A DNA stretch of 64,000 nt. Origin: Siminovitchia fordii DSM 16014 = CIP 108821. Lineage in GTDB: Bacteria > Bacillota > Bacilli > Bacillales > Bacillaceae_C. Positions 43,713 through 53,290 of this stretch are shown piece by piece. Each line of letters begins with the position of its first letter. The first letter of the stretch is position 1. The DNA lies in the NCBI RefSeq assembly GCF_000374565.1, contig NZ_KB894688.1, forward strand, positions 62,001-126,000. The letters are read 5' to 3'. Below the pieces are notes generated by a model, which searched no databases, was not told where the DNA came from, and saw nothing but the letters and a program-made list of their open reading frames with translations. The translations under genes and the position numbers were made by a program.

Positions 43713-43746
43713 TTTCCTCCTTGAATGTGCCGCTCACATCCTTGTG
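43713..43746 (-). promoter_or_regulatory. CsrA-binding sites in the hag leader
   Basis: Two GGA motifs: CACAAGGATGTG (43746-43735), matching the CsrA high-affinity consensus in a small hairpin, and CAAGGAGG (43723-43716), which is the ribosome-binding site. This is the two-site layout by which CsrA blocks hag translation in B. subtilis; csrA and fliW lie directly upstream. Confidence 0.7.
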
Positions 43747-43813
43747 AACGGTATTGCTATATATTGTTGGCAAGATATCCGGTCGGCCGCCCGGAACCTC
43801 GCCTTCAATAGTT

Positions 43814-43839
43814 ATATCGGCAGGAGGGTATTTTGTTTA
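43814..43839 (-). promoter_or_regulatory. Sigma-D promoter of hag
   Basis: TAAA (43839-43836), 14 bases, GCCGATAT (43821-43814): both elements match consensus exactly. About 105 bases upstream of the hag start, giving a long leader. Confidence 0.88.
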
Positions 43840-43847
43840 ATAGATTT

Positions 43848-44075
43848 TTAATCTTTTTTCGTATTTTTCATTATGCTGGAAAGATCGGAAACTTCCTTTA
43901 GAGCAGCTGTGTTTTCGTTTTGGATTTCTAGCCACAATTCTTTACGGTGGACTTCAACGTTTTTGGGGGCATTGATTCCAATTTTTACTTGGTCACCCTG
44001 GATGGCAGTAACAGAGATTTCAATATCTGTACCGATTTGGATAGCCTCGCCTTTTTTCCTTGATAATATCAGCAT
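43848..44075 (-). CDS. csrA: Carbon storage regulator CsrA
   Basis: 75 aa from ATG 44075 with GGAAGGG upstream; starts four bases after the fliW stop. Canonical sequence [15 protein letters not shown] … [15 protein letters not shown]. Dimeric RNA-binding protein that represses hag translation until bound by FliW. Confidence 0.97.
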   Translation of the reverse strand: MLILSRKKGEAIQIGTDIEISVTAIQGDQVKIGINAPKNVEVHRKELWLEIQNENTAALKEVSDLSSIMKNTKKD

Positions 44076-44079
44076 CTCG

Positions 44080-44514
44080 TCACCCTTCCACTTTCTGTCC
44101 GAACAGGAGATGTCTCGTTTTATAGTTTCCTTCATTCAAAATGACCTGCTTGGCCTTATTGTTTTTTGAATTAACCACAATCGGAGCCTGGAGATTGGCA
44201 GTTGTGTGTTCGAAGGGATCTTGCACGGTCAAAATAGCAAAAACTACCGCATGTTCCGGCTTCTCTAACTCCAACTGCTCAACCGTCGATTCGTTCAATT
44301 GAAAATCATAATCCGGAAAAAATGAAAAAGGGTCAGCAACAACAAAGCCTATTTCGGGTGTTCTGACTGACTGCAAAACGATCAAAACACTTTTATCCAA
44401 CGGCAGCAAGACAAATTTCTTCTCCTCCGGGAATCCCGGTATCCCGCTTTCAAACTTCAAAATATTTTCTGAACTGATTTCTTGCGTCCCGTGGTATTTC
44501 GTTTCAATATTCAT
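44080..44514 (-). CDS. fliW: Flagellar assembly factor FliW
   Basis: 144 aa from ATG 44514 with AAAGGAGAAG upstream. Family landmarks [19 protein letters not shown] and the late [17 protein letters not shown]. FliW binds CsrA allosterically and is displaced by cytoplasmic flagellin, closing the hag translation loop. Adjacent to csrA as usual. Confidence 0.96.
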   Translation of the reverse strand: MNIETKYHGTQEISSENILKFESGIPGFPEEKKFVLLPLDKSVLIVLQSVRTPEIGFVVADPFSFFPDYDFQLNESTVEQLELEKPEHAVVFAILTVQDPFEHTTANLQAPIVVNSKNNKAKQVILNEGNYKTRHLLFGQKVEG

Positions 44515-44527
44515 CTTTCTTCTCCTT

Positions 44528-45094
44528 TCACACTTCCAAATTAACAAAATCCATCTTCAATGACGGTTCACGTTCCATATAAATATCCACTTTACCTGGC
44601 TCATATTCAATCACAGGCTTTTGAGGCTCCATTTGAATCATAGGCTCACGCCTCGTCCACTGTATGTCCAAAACAGAAGATTCATAATGCAATTTTACAC
44701 TGAAAGGTGAAGGGATAAATCCGATATTAAACGAAGCTTCAGGTCTTTCCGAATTCCTCTTCGCAATGCCTGGAATTGGATTTCCACCATATTCAATCCG
44801 CATGAGCTCGTCCCCTTCTTCCGCTCTTCTCATTGCCCCCTCCATTGCCTTAGATCGCCCTTCTTGGGCAAACTCCTCCACGAGCCTTGAAATGGACTTT
44901 AGATTCATGTCTTCCCATGCCTTCGTCTGGTCAATCGTCAGCTTCGATGGCCTCCGCTCAATGTGCATTTCAGCAGGAAGCTGCTGAATCTCTACGATCG
45001 GTTTAGGCTGTTCAATGGTCTGCGTGGCTGGATTAGTCCTCATGCCTATTTGCCCTTTAACGGACTCTATTCGAATTTGCGGCATTAATCTCAC
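44528..45094 (-). CDS. yviE: YviE-like protein of the flgM-csrA operon
   Basis: 188 aa with GTG start at 45094 and AAAGGGGG upstream. Opening PQIRIESVKGQIGMRTNPA and repeated short beta segments rich in Pro and Glu (PIVEIQQLPAEMHIERRPSK). Conserved between flgL and fliW in bacilli; function unknown. Ends 14 bases before the fliW start. Confidence 0.88.
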   Translation of the reverse strand: MRLMPQIRIESVKGQIGMRTNPATQTIEQPKPIVEIQQLPAEMHIERRPSKLTIDQTKAWEDMNLKSISRLVEEFAQEGRSKAMEGAMRRAEEGDELMRIEYGGNPIPGIAKRNSERPEASFNIGFIPSPFSVKLHYESSVLDIQWTRREPMIQMEPQKPVIEYEPGKVDIYMEREPSLKMDFVNLEV

Positions 45095-45143
45095 TTTGCA
45101 TACCCCCTTTAAGCAACAAAAAAGCTATCCCGCAGAATAGCTT

Positions 45144-46016
45144 TTATCTCAGAAAATCGATCAATGTCGGCTGGACGATCCGGGAACTGACACTAAGCGA
45201 TGCACGAAGAAGGCTCTCTTCCATAATAAACTCTGTGATCACTTTTTCGTATTCCACATCTTCATTATCAGACATCATTTTCTTGGAAATTTCCTCTTGT
45301 TGGTCCACCCGCTGTTCCATTAAATCAATCCGGTTGGACTTTGCACCGAGCGAAGCACGTTCCTTCAACATTTCATCAATCCGCTCATCCAAAACGGATA
45401 AATGGCTGCCAACATCACCTTCAGACTCAATGTCATTAATCAAATTTTGTATAGACTCGAAGAATCCCTCAGAAAAAACAGTTTCCGGCTTCATGTTAAC
45501 AGGAATGAGAACGCCCTTTCCGAGTTCAATTTTCACATCATCCGTACTTGTAGGAAAGACTGGAGGATCAGCTGCCAAATCAACAGGCCGCTCATTTGTC
45601 TTCGTTCCATTAAAAATATATTTCCCGCCGACTTCAGTGTTGGCAATGTTCTCCAACTGGTGCATAATCTCATTTATCTCTTTAGTAATAGCATCCAGTT
45701 GTCCTTCTTCATATGTTCCATTAGATGCCTTGACCGCTAAGTCACGGATGCGGTGCATCGCTTTTGTAGCCTGATCCAATGCAGCATCAGTATTATCAAT
45801 CCAGTTGTGGGCTTCCGAAAAATTCCGTTTGAACTGTTCCGTTTGAAGGACATTGTTCCGATAAGCGATTCCTTTCATTGCTGAAACCGGATCATCAGAC
45901 GGACGTGTGATTTTTTTTCCCGTGTTCATCTGCTCCTGCAGCTGTCCGAGCCTTCCATATGTATTGCTCAAATGTCTAAGTGAATTATTAGCAATCATTG
46001 ATTGTGTGACACGCAT
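45144..46016 (-). CDS. flgL: Flagellar hook-associated protein 3
   Basis: 290 aa. Flagellin-like termini (MRVTQSMIANNSLRHLSN; C-terminal SLLRASLSVSSRIVQPTLIDFL). Second hook-filament junction protein, 13 bases after flgK in the same operon. RBS AGGAGGTAAAGG. Confidence 0.95.
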   Translation of the reverse strand: MRVTQSMIANNSLRHLSNTYGRLGQLQEQMNTGKKITRPSDDPVSAMKGIAYRNNVLQTEQFKRNFSEAHNWIDNTDAALDQATKAMHRIRDLAVKASNGTYEEGQLDAITKEINEIMHQLENIANTEVGGKYIFNGTKTNERPVDLAADPPVFPTSTDDVKIELGKGVLIPVNMKPETVFSEGFFESIQNLINDIESEGDVGSHLSVLDERIDEMLKERASLGAKSNRIDLMEQRVDQQEEISKKMMSDNEDVEYEKVITEFIMEESLLRASLSVSSRIVQPTLIDFLR

Positions 46017-46029
46017 ATCCCTTTACCTC

Positions 46030-47457
46030 CTATCTTCCAACAACGCCCATTCCATTAATGATTTTATCGAGCATTTCATCAACAACTGTTATATTTCTTG
46101 CAGCCGCATTATAGGCATGCTGAAATTTGATCATATTCATGATTTCTTCATCCAATGAAACAGTACTCACGGAAAGCCGCTTTTCATCAACTGACCCCTG
46201 AAGTGTTGCCGCATTTGCCTTTTGTCTATTGGCATATTGTGCGTCCACTCCGAGCTTCCCGATGATTTTCTGATAATCTGTAATCACGTCTTTAAACGAA
46301 TCAGCCATTTCCAAAGCTTGCTCACTTTCGCCGACAGCCCCGGATTTTGAAGCTGCCAAGGCGTCAGTATTCTCTAATAGCATTTTTAATCCCTTAGCTC
46401 CGTCACCTTCTGTAAAAAAGAGTCCGCCATCGCTGCCATCTTTCGTTTTTCCGGCTTGATGAGCTTCATTGATGCTCTTTGCAAATTGATTTGCCAATTC
46501 GTCCAGTTGTTTCATAATTTTCAAATAAGAATCATGGTCATCGCTTCCATAACCATAGTTTTCAATCAAACTTTTCAATCTGCCTTGAGGCAATTGATCA
46601 ATAGATACCACGTTATCACCAAATGATAGTCCTGTGACGATTTCTGGATCTCCATCCGTGGTAATATCCAGCTCTTTATAACCTGATTGGTTCACTACTT
46701 CAATGTCCCCAACCATGATTTTATAAATGCCTTCCATTGCCCCTGTTGGATTTGTATGGCTGTCCTCTTTGATCACCTGAATATCCATAAATTTGGAAAG
46801 CTCATCCACAAGCAAATCCCGTTCATCATACAAATTATTTGGAACAAAACCGAGCGGCTCCACTTCGGCAATCCTTTTATTCAAAGCATCGATATTTTTC
46901 AAAATCGAGTTGATCGCTTCTTTATCGGTGTTCATTTGAAGACCCAAATCTTCCCTATATGTCTGGATATTCTCGTATATATAATTGAATGTATCCGCAA
47001 CCGCATGTCCGCGTTGCAGCACGACTTCGCGTGCACCGTCATTTTCGGGATGAGTACTCAAATCTTGAAGAGACTGCCAGAACTCACCGAGCACTTTGGA
47101 GATGCCGGTGCTGTCTTTTCCTGTCTCATTCAAAAGATCCTCCAGCCTGGACAGCGCTTCAGAGGTTGTTCCGTAATAGCCCAACTTAGCACTCTCCTTA
47201 CGGAATTGTCCGTCCAAAAAAGATTCACGGACTCGATGTACTTCCCCCGCTGTGACTCCAGTTCCAATCTGCCCGGGAATTCGTGGTCTGTTCATCGAAG
47301 CCGACGGGTACGCCTCAGTAGCCTGCATATTGATCCGCTGGCGAGTATATCCCGGTGTATTTGCGTTTGCAACGTTGTTTCCAGTCGTATAAAGTCCGGC
47401 TTGCTGGGAGTGCAACGCCCTTTTCGCCGTTTCTAAACCATGGAAGGTAGATGACAT
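46030..47457 (-). CDS. flgK: Flagellar hook-associated protein 1
   Basis: 475 aa. N-terminal STFHGLETAKRALHSQQAGL and NVANANTPGYTRQR are typical; C-terminal NMIKFQHAYNAAARNITVVD with the hook-associated repeat. Forms the first junction ring on the hook. Between flgN, its chaperone, and flgL. Confidence 0.96.
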   Translation of the reverse strand: MSSTFHGLETAKRALHSQQAGLYTTGNNVANANTPGYTRQRINMQATEAYPSASMNRPRIPGQIGTGVTAGEVHRVRESFLDGQFRKESAKLGYYGTTSEALSRLEDLLNETGKDSTGISKVLGEFWQSLQDLSTHPENDGAREVVLQRGHAVADTFNYIYENIQTYREDLGLQMNTDKEAINSILKNIDALNKRIAEVEPLGFVPNNLYDERDLLVDELSKFMDIQVIKEDSHTNPTGAMEGIYKIMVGDIEVVNQSGYKELDITTDGDPEIVTGLSFGDNVVSIDQLPQGRLKSLIENYGYGSDDHDSYLKIMKQLDELANQFAKSINEAHQAGKTKDGSDGGLFFTEGDGAKGLKMLLENTDALAASKSGAVGESEQALEMADSFKDVITDYQKIIGKLGVDAQYANRQKANAATLQGSVDEKRLSVSTVSLDEEIMNMIKFQHAYNAAARNITVVDEMLDKIINGMGVVGR

Positions 47458-47494
47458 GTTATTTCCTCCGTATTACTAAAATCATTTTTTCTAA

Positions 47495-47983
47495 TCAAAC
47501 CTTTGAATCGAAAAAAGACTTGCCCGGTTTTGTTTGTTGTTTATTGACATCAGGCTTGCCGTATGTTGCCGATTCTATTTCCGGCTGTATCAGGTCAAGG
47601 TTCATATTGACGAACTGCAGGGATTGATAGATAAGCTGCTTGTTCAGTTCATTCTGCTCCTGGAGTTTATCGATCACAGAAACCAGTTGTTCCTGCAGTG
47701 CCTGAAGCGTTTCAGCCGCTTCAGGAGTAGCGGCTGCAATGCAGTCCGTAATCGTGATTTGGCTTTCTCCGTTCTTTTTTAAAAACACCTTTGCAGCTGT
47801 TTGCCGCTCGTTTTCCATCATAGTGATGGCAGATGCAAGTTTTTGTTCTTCACGCATGATCTCCTGGAGGCTGTCCACATCTCCTTTTTTCAGGACTTCC
47901 GTTTTCTTGAGCGCATTTTTCAACAGGTTCCCATGAAGTTGATACTGTTTGGTCAGATTGGCAATTAACGTCTCTGCAGACAT
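47495..47983 (-). CDS. flgN: Flagellar export chaperone FlgN
   Basis: 162 aa, helical, with LIANLTKQYQLHGNLLKNAL and the later LVSVIDKLQEQNELNKQLI. Chaperones FlgK and FlgL. The equivalent in B. subtilis is yvyG. Follows flgM by 18 bases. Confidence 0.92.
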   Translation of the reverse strand: MSAETLIANLTKQYQLHGNLLKNALKKTEVLKKGDVDSLQEIMREEQKLASAITMMENERQTAAKVFLKKNGESQITITDCIAAATPEAAETLQALQEQLVSVIDKLQEQNELNKQLIYQSLQFVNMNLDLIQPEIESATYGKPDVNKQQTKPGKSFFDSKV

Positions 47984-48001
47984 GGGCAGCCTCCTTTCGG
48001 T

Positions 48002-48268
48002 TTATTGATTGAAGTAATATTTGGCTATACTGTGCGCAACTTTTTTGGGGTCGATTTTATAATTGCCCTGTTCGATCTGATTTTTTAAATGCTCTATGCG
48101 GACTGTTCGCTCTGCATCATATTTGGATGATTGCTGCAGCTCTTTGGCCTGCTTGGAAATTTCTATTTGATCCGCCTCAATCCGTTCAGTGCGGGTTTGC
48201 TTTTCTACATGATTCATCTGCTTTGAATACGGATTCGTATCAGGTCTGTTGAAAGAATTGATTTTCAT
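48002..48268 (-). CDS. flgM: Anti-sigma-D factor FlgM
   Basis: 88 aa from ATG 48268, with AAGGAGG nine bases upstream. Disordered N-terminus then the sigma-binding helices (QIEISKQAKELQQSSKYDAE, and VRIEHLKNQIEQGNYKIDPK). Inhibits sigma-D until the hook is done. First gene after a sigma-D promoter. Confidence 0.95.
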   Translation of the reverse strand: MKINSFNRPDTNPYSKQMNHVEKQTRTERIEADQIEISKQAKELQQSSKYDAERTVRIEHLKNQIEQGNYKIDPKKVAHSIAKYYFNQ

Positions 48269-48305
48269 CAAATAACCTCCTTGCTTTCAACGTATCGTAC
48301 CTATT

Positions 48306-48332
48306 ATATCGGTTTATCTGAATAATTGTTTA
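48306..48332 (-). promoter_or_regulatory. Sigma-D promoter of the flgM-flgN-flgK-flgL-yviE-fliW-csrA operon
   Basis: TAAA (48332-48329), 15 bases, ACCGATAT (48313-48306): one mismatch from consensus with exact spacing. 38 bases upstream of flgM. Confidence 0.8.
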
Positions 48333-48352
48333 GATATTCTTCTCTGAAAAAT

Positions 48353-49057
48353 TCAACCTCTTGCCAACGTAAAAGAACTTATACTTTTGGCACCGGATTC
48401 CACCAAAGCTTTCGCCGCATGCTGAAGAGTCGACCCTGTTGTATAAATATCGTCTATAAGAAGAATTCTTTTATCTAAAACAGGTTCAGTAACTTTAAAT
48501 ACCTGTTTCAAATGAATTCTTTCTTCACGGGATTTCTTCGATTGTTTTTCTCCATGAACTCTTACAAGCGCATCAACTGTTTCAAACCCGGCTTCAACAG
48601 CTAGGCCAGTAGCTTGATTAAAGCCCCGCTCCAGGAGCCGTTCCTTGCTTAATGGAATCGGCACTAATAAATCAAATGATGCTTCTGAAAGGGTGTTTCG
48701 TACTTCTTCCGAAAATACCTTCGCCAGTACATAATCGCCGCGATATTTATATCGTGCCATCAGCTCTTTTAAAAAATCATTGTATTGATATATGGAAGCA
48801 TTATTCTCAAGATTGCCTGCCCACTTTGCATCTACCTCCCAGCGAAAACAATCATGACAAATGTCTTCATGAATATATTCGGAAGCCAGTTCAGCAAGAG
48901 GCCGAGAACACTTTCGGCAAGTTAGACCCGTGATTACCGCAAGCTTCCCTTTACACGTCTCGCATAACTTCTGATCCGAAGCACCGAAAAGAAACTTTCT
49001 CCACGTCATCTGCTCCTGGATGACTGCATCACAGTACAGACAATGATTATTCATCAA
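48353..49057 (-). CDS. comFC: ComF family protein ComFC
   Basis: 234 aa. Two Cys pairs near the N-terminus (CLYCDAV … CETCKGK; CRKCSRP … CHDCF) form zinc ribbons; C-terminal phosphoribosyltransferase fold with RILLIDDIYTTGSTL. Needed for full competence, acting with the ComFA motor on incoming single-stranded DNA. Overlaps the end of comFA by 11 bases; comFB is not between them. Confidence 0.93.
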   Translation of the reverse strand: MMNNHCLYCDAVIQEQMTWRKFLFGASDQKLCETCKGKLAVITGLTCRKCSRPLAELASEYIHEDICHDCFRWEVDAKWAGNLENNASIYQYNDFLKELMARYKYRGDYVLAKVFSEEVRNTLSEASFDLLVPIPLSKERLLERGFNQATGLAVEAGFETVDALVRVHGEKQSKKSREERIHLKQVFKVTEPVLDKRILLIDDIYTTGSTLQHAAKALVESGAKSISSFTLARG

Positions 49058-50456
49058 GCAGCCCCGCCCTCCATGCTTCTTTGTTCATCTCGTCAATATG
49101 AAGCATAGCCTGGATCATCGCCTTCGTCCGACTGTAATGAAAAAATGTAATATCCCCAGAGGGGTGCTCCGAACTTCTGCCTACCCTGCCGGCGATTTGG
49201 ACTAGTGCAGCCTCTGTAAAAATATCATCTTCCGCACCAAGTACTGCAACGTCTATATTTGGAAATGTGACGCCTCTTTCCAAAATCGTTGTTGTAAGAA
49301 GAATCGGTGTTTCACCCGATCTCATCATTTTTACTTTCTCTTTTCTTAACGGGTCTTCTGCGTGAACGGATTGGATCGCCGGATGCAGTTTCTGAAAAAT
49401 AGAAAGAGATTTTTCCATCAGCTTGATATGCGGGACAAAAATAAGCGCCTGTTTTCCCAACTTTAGCCGCTTTTCTGTCCATTCCACTACAGGGTATGGA
49501 AGCTGGCCATTCGCCAGCTGCTTCTGCCAATTTCCACACCATACAAATCGTGGAAGCGGAAGCGGCTTTCGGTGAAATCGAGCAGGGATTTTAATGAATT
49601 GTCGCTTCCCAAACCGGCATTCATACTGCCACTTCCTGCTTGGAGTAGCCGTCAAATGGATCAGCGAAGCTCTCAGCTTCACCGATTTTTCCACTGCCCA
49701 TTGCAGGCTTTCGTCAAATGTATATGGGAAAGCATCGACTTCATCGACAATCATCATATCAAAAGCGCGGTGAAAACGGAGAAGTTGATGGGTAGTTGAA
49801 ATAGTGATAGGAGAAAATAGATGACGGTCTTCACTGCTGCCGTAAAGTGCGGAGATTTCGGTAGAGGGAAACACTTTCTGGAGGCGGGGCACCAATTCCA
49901 ACACAACATCCGTCCTGGGAGTCGCGATGCAGATTCGATGGCGAAGCTTTAATGCTTCATCTATGCCGTCAAACAAAACTTCCGTCTTGCCAGCTCCGCA
50001 AACAGCCCAAACCAGCAGCTCGTCTTTGTTCCGCACAGCAGAAATTACAGCCGTAGAAGCGGCTTCCTGTCCCTTGGACAAACGGCCCTCCCATTGCAAA
50101 TGGCTGCCTGCTTTCCACTCCAATGAAGGACCGGTCCAATAGTAAAAGCTCGTGCATTCCGAAACTCTCCCCATCATGAGGCAGTTTCTGCAATAGACAC
50201 AGTCCCGCCCGCATGATGCACACGGAAATTTCGAAAAAAGCCGGCTGATCCGATTATTACAACGTTGGCACAGCCACCTTTTGTTGACACGTCTCAATCC
50301 AGGCGTTTCTGCAATATATTTATTTTGGATATGCCAATAGATGTCTTCTTTGGAAAATGGGATTTCATTCAAAAGGAGTCTTCGTCCGAGTAAAAAACGC
50401 TGAAGTTCAGGAGAAAATTCAAATTGGGGACTAGATAGGGGGATTTTATTATTCAA
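49047..50456 (-). CDS. comFA: Competence DNA helicase-like ATPase ComFA
   Basis: 469 aa, TTG start at 50456 after AGAGGTGA. N-terminal four-Cys zinc module (CQRCNNR … CASCGRDCVYCRNC), Walker A CGAGKTEV, DEVD box, HLTATPSR, and helicase C-terminal motif VQIAGRVGRS. Drives single-stranded DNA through the ComEC channel during transformation. Tightly coupled to comFC. Confidence 0.95.
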   Translation of the reverse strand: MNNKIPLSSPQFEFSPELQRFLLGRRLLLNEIPFSKEDIYWHIQNKYIAETPGLRRVNKRWLCQRCNNRISRLFSKFPCASCGRDCVYCRNCLMMGRVSECTSFYYWTGPSLEWKAGSHLQWEGRLSKGQEAASTAVISAVRNKDELLVWAVCGAGKTEVLFDGIDEALKLRHRICIATPRTDVVLELVPRLQKVFPSTEISALYGSSEDRHLFSPITISTTHQLLRFHRAFDMMIVDEVDAFPYTFDESLQWAVEKSVKLRASLIHLTATPSRKWQYECRFGKRQFIKIPARFHRKPLPLPRFVWCGNWQKQLANGQLPYPVVEWTEKRLKLGKQALIFVPHIKLMEKSLSIFQKLHPAIQSVHAEDPLRKEKVKMMRSGETPILLTTTILERGVTFPNIDVAVLGAEDDIFTEAALVQIAGRVGRSSEHPSGDITFFHYSRTKAMIQAMLHIDEMNKEAWRAGLLDE

Positions 50457-50540
50457 TTTATCACCTCTTATACATATTGACCCAAAACAGTTCGCGCATT
50501 TAAGGAAGCCTAGCCTAGTGCTTCCATTACAGACCGCGCA

Positions 50541-50570
50541 AGGCCGAAATGCCTCTCAGCATTCCGGCCT
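50541..50570 (-). terminator. Hairpin downstream of degU, no clear T-run
   Basis: AGGCCG-AAATGC / GCATT-CCGGCCT, strong stem five bases past the degU stop. The sequence after it leftward is GC-rich, so it may be an atypical terminator or an mRNA-stabilising hairpin. Confidence 0.4.
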
Positions 50571-50575
50571 CCAAA

Positions 50576-51256
50576 TCACCTTACTTCGACCCAGCCATTT
50601 TTGATGGCCGTGATAACTGCCTGAGTACGGTCATTAACATTCATTTTTTGTAAAATGTTACTCACGTGGTTTTTGACTGTTTTTTCACTGATATAAAGGG
50701 TTTCGCCGATCGCGCGATTGCTCTTTCCGTCAGCAAGCAACTGCAAGACTTCACATTCACGGCTTGTCAGCAGATGCAGAGGTACTCTCACTTCTGGCTG
50801 CTGGTAGCCAGCCCCTTTATTTTGCTGGTTGGCGAGTCGTCTGTATTCTCTGACCAATTTGTGAGTGACTTTCGGGTGGATGTAAGAACCACCGTCTGCT
50901 ACAACCTTGATTGCACCGATGAGTTCATCCGAATCCATTTCTTTTAGCATATAACCTGCAGCACCAGTCTTCATTGCATGCGTAACATATGCTTCTTCAT
51001 CATGGATGGAGAGGATGATCGCTTTTGATTCGGGATAAGTCTCCATCAGCTGCCTTGTTGCTTCGATTCCATTCGTATTCTTCATATTGATATCTAGCAG
51101 GACAACATCCGGGGAATACTCCTCAACAATCCCAACCGCATCACAGCCGTCTGCGCCTTCCGCAACGACAGAGAATGTCTTTTCGAATTCGAGGATTCTT
51201 TTTACACCTTCACGAAATAATTCGTGATCGTCAATAATGGCTATTTTTGTTTGCAT
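50576..51256 (-). CDS. degU: Two-component response regulator DegU
   Basis: 226 aa. Receiver domain with phospho-acceptor Asp55 (VVLLDINM), acidic pair DD9-10, and a LuxR/FixJ helix-turn-helix ([20 protein letters not shown] … [19 protein letters not shown]). Controls exoenzymes, competence and motility with DegS, 44 bases upstream. Confidence 0.96.
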   Translation of the reverse strand: MQTKIAIIDDHELFREGVKRILEFEKTFSVVAEGADGCDAVGIVEEYSPDVVLLDINMKNTNGIEATRQLMETYPESKAIILSIHDEEAYVTHAMKTGAAGYMLKEMDSDELIGAIKVVADGGSYIHPKVTHKLVREYRRLANQQNKGAGYQQPEVRVPLHLLTSRECEVLQLLADGKSNRAIGETLYISEKTVKNHVSNILQKMNVNDRTQAVITAIKNGWVEVR

Positions 51257-51299
51257 TCGTTATTCCCCCTTATTTATTTTTAAAATAACGTCAAGCTAA

Positions 51300-52439
51300 T
51301 CAAAGGACAGGTATCTTGATTGAAATGATTGTTCCAGCCCCTTGTTTGGAATGGACTGTGAACAGGCCGTCCAATATTTCGACACGCTCTCTCATTCCTA
51401 TCATGCCGTAGCGACCGCTCTTACTCACACTGGGATCAAAGCCGACACCGTCATCCTTTACTAGGACATATACTTTCTCAGGCTGCATTTCCACCTTGAC
51501 TTGGATGGTCTTTGCCTGGGCATGTTTCAATGCATTATGTACAGCTTCCTGGATGAGGCGAAACAGAGCCACTTCATATTTTGATGGAAGTCTAAAGTCC
51601 TTCCCTAAATAAACGAACTCGATGTTCGTTGTTTTGTGGTAATCCTCAACTGTCGCCAAATATTTCTTTAATGTCGGAATCAGTCCGAGATCATCAAGAG
51701 CCATTGGCCTCAAGTCGTAAATGATACGCCTGACTTCATAGAGGGTCGTACGGATCATTTCCTTCAGACTGCGAATCTCCTCAAGTGACTGCTCCGGCCC
51801 TTCTTCTTTGTGCATTCTTTCGGCCAAGTCGGATCGGATCAAGACGCTTGCGAGCAATTGCGCAGGCCCATCATGGATTTCACGTGAAAGCCTCTTTCTT
51901 TCCTCTTCTTGAGCTTCGATGATGCGCAAACCAAAATCTTGCTTCATTTTCGCATCTTCGAGGGCTTCTCCCATTTCTTTGATATCGCTGACCAAATAAT
52001 TGGATACAATTGAAATTTGCGAGACCAGCATCTCTGCTCGTTCAATCGTTTGCTGCAGAATTAGCAGGCGTCTTTCCAAATCATCCCTTCGCTCTCTAAG
52101 TTGTTTTTCCAGCTGCCGGTTTATCATTAATTTTGTTTGAAGATCATGGGCTTGTTCATATGCTGTGCGCACCTGTTCTTCGTTGAATTCCTTGAAATGC
52201 AGGCTTATAGTGGATAAGCGCTGCCTCGAAAGTCTGGATTGCACTTCCAGCTTATCGCCTTCATCAATGACTTTATTGACTTCTTCCTTGATTTTTTCCA
52301 GCTCTTTTAACATACTGTCATGGTCACGACGGCATTGTTCGCCAATCTGGAAAATTTCGTGTTTGCTGCGATCCACTGTGCTGATCATCTGTTCAACGAT
52401 ATTATCCAGTTCTTTTATATTCACTTTCTTAAGTGCCAT
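51300..52439 (-). CDS. degS: Two-component sensor kinase DegS
   Basis: 379 aa soluble kinase without membrane segments. Long coiled-coil sensor region (about 1-170), dimerisation/phospho-acceptor helix REIHDGPAQLLAS, and a GHKL ATPase domain (KDDGVGFDP, YGMIGMRERVEIL). Phosphorylates DegU. Divergent from yvyE as in B. subtilis. Confidence 0.96.
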   Translation of the reverse strand: MALKKVNIKELDNIVEQMISTVDRSKHEIFQIGEQCRRDHDSMLKELEKIKEEVNKVIDEGDKLEVQSRLSRQRLSTISLHFKEFNEEQVRTAYEQAHDLQTKLMINRQLEKQLRERRDDLERRLLILQQTIERAEMLVSQISIVSNYLVSDIKEMGEALEDAKMKQDFGLRIIEAQEEERKRLSREIHDGPAQLLASVLIRSDLAERMHKEEGPEQSLEEIRSLKEMIRTTLYEVRRIIYDLRPMALDDLGLIPTLKKYLATVEDYHKTTNIEFVYLGKDFRLPSKYEVALFRLIQEAVHNALKHAQAKTIQVKVEMQPEKVYVLVKDDGVGFDPSVSKSGRYGMIGMRERVEILDGLFTVHSKQGAGTIISIKIPVL

Positions 52440-52592
52440 TTTCCTCGAGGGCTCCCCCTTTCGGATCGGTATACTGGAAATAGGCGATAAGACATACCTA
52501 CCATTCTACTAAACGTATTATATCATGTATAATTTTATTAAACACACTATTTTAGTTGGGAAAATAATGAGCATTTCGAAAGGGGCAGAGTC

Positions 52593-53228
52593 ATGCTTCC
52601 ACAATATTTTACAGTTAAAGCAGAAGGGACCCATGAAATCAACATTCAAAAATCAAGGTTTATCGCACATGTTAAGAGGGCCGAAACTGAGGAAGAGGCA
52701 CAGGGCTTTATACAGGAAATCAAAAAGGAACACTGGAATGCCACCCACAATTGCTCTGCCTACATGATCGGTGAACATGATCAGATTCAAAAGGCAAATG
52801 ATGATGGCGAACCGAGCGGTACCGCAGGAGTTCCGATGCTTGAAGTGCTGAAGAAAAGAAATTTGAAAGATACAGTAGTTGTCGTCACTAGATATTTCGG
52901 GGGCATTAAGTTAGGGGCCGGAGGACTCATCCGCGCCTACGGCAGAGCAGTTTCTGAAGGGATTGATTCCATCGGCATCGTCCAGCGGACCCTCATGACC
53001 GTCATGCATGTGAAAGCCGACTATACGTGGCTTGGAAAACTGGAAAACGAAATCCGTTCGTCCGATTACCAACTGAAAGTCATACACTATTCTGATCTTG
53101 TTGAGATGGAGGTTTATGTAAAAGAGGACAAAATTAATGAATTCCTGGAATGGATGACAGAGCTGACAAATGGACAGGCCGATATTGCCGAGGGTGAACA
53201 GCTATATATGGAATCAGACATAAAGTAA
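52593..53228 (+). CDS. yvyE: IMPACT/YigZ family protein
   Basis: 211 aa with AAAGGGGCAG before ATG 52593. N-terminal UPF0029 domain (KSRFIAHVKRAETEEEAQ, DDGEPSGTAGVPML, VTRYFGGIKLGAGGLIRAYG) and a C-terminal DUF1949 ferredoxin-like domain. Molecular function not firmly known in bacteria. Confidence 0.93.
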   Translation: MLPQYFTVKAEGTHEINIQKSRFIAHVKRAETEEEAQGFIQEIKKEHWNATHNCSAYMIGEHDQIQKANDDGEPSGTAGVPMLEVLKKRNLKDTVVVVTRYFGGIKLGAGGLIRAYGRAVSEGIDSIGIVQRTLMTVMHVKADYTWLGKLENEIRSSDYQLKVIHYSDLVEMEVYVKEDKINEFLEWMTELTNGQADIAEGEQLYMESDIK

Positions 53229-53239
53229 GTCCCGATTGT

Positions 53240-53275
53240 AAAGATAGGAGTAAAGACTCCTATCTTTATTTATTA
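53240..53275. terminator. Terminator between yvyE and the fructokinase gene
   Basis: AAAGATAGGAGT / ACTCCTATCTTT, a 12-bp perfect stem with AAAG loop and TTTATTTATT. Serves yvyE and possibly the convergent gene. Confidence 0.88.
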
Positions 53276-53290
53276 GGGAAAATCTCTTTT

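Noticed and set aside
46687-47436. 249-codon plus-strand frame inside flgK
   Set aside because: Antisense shadow of a secure flagellar gene with implausible composition.
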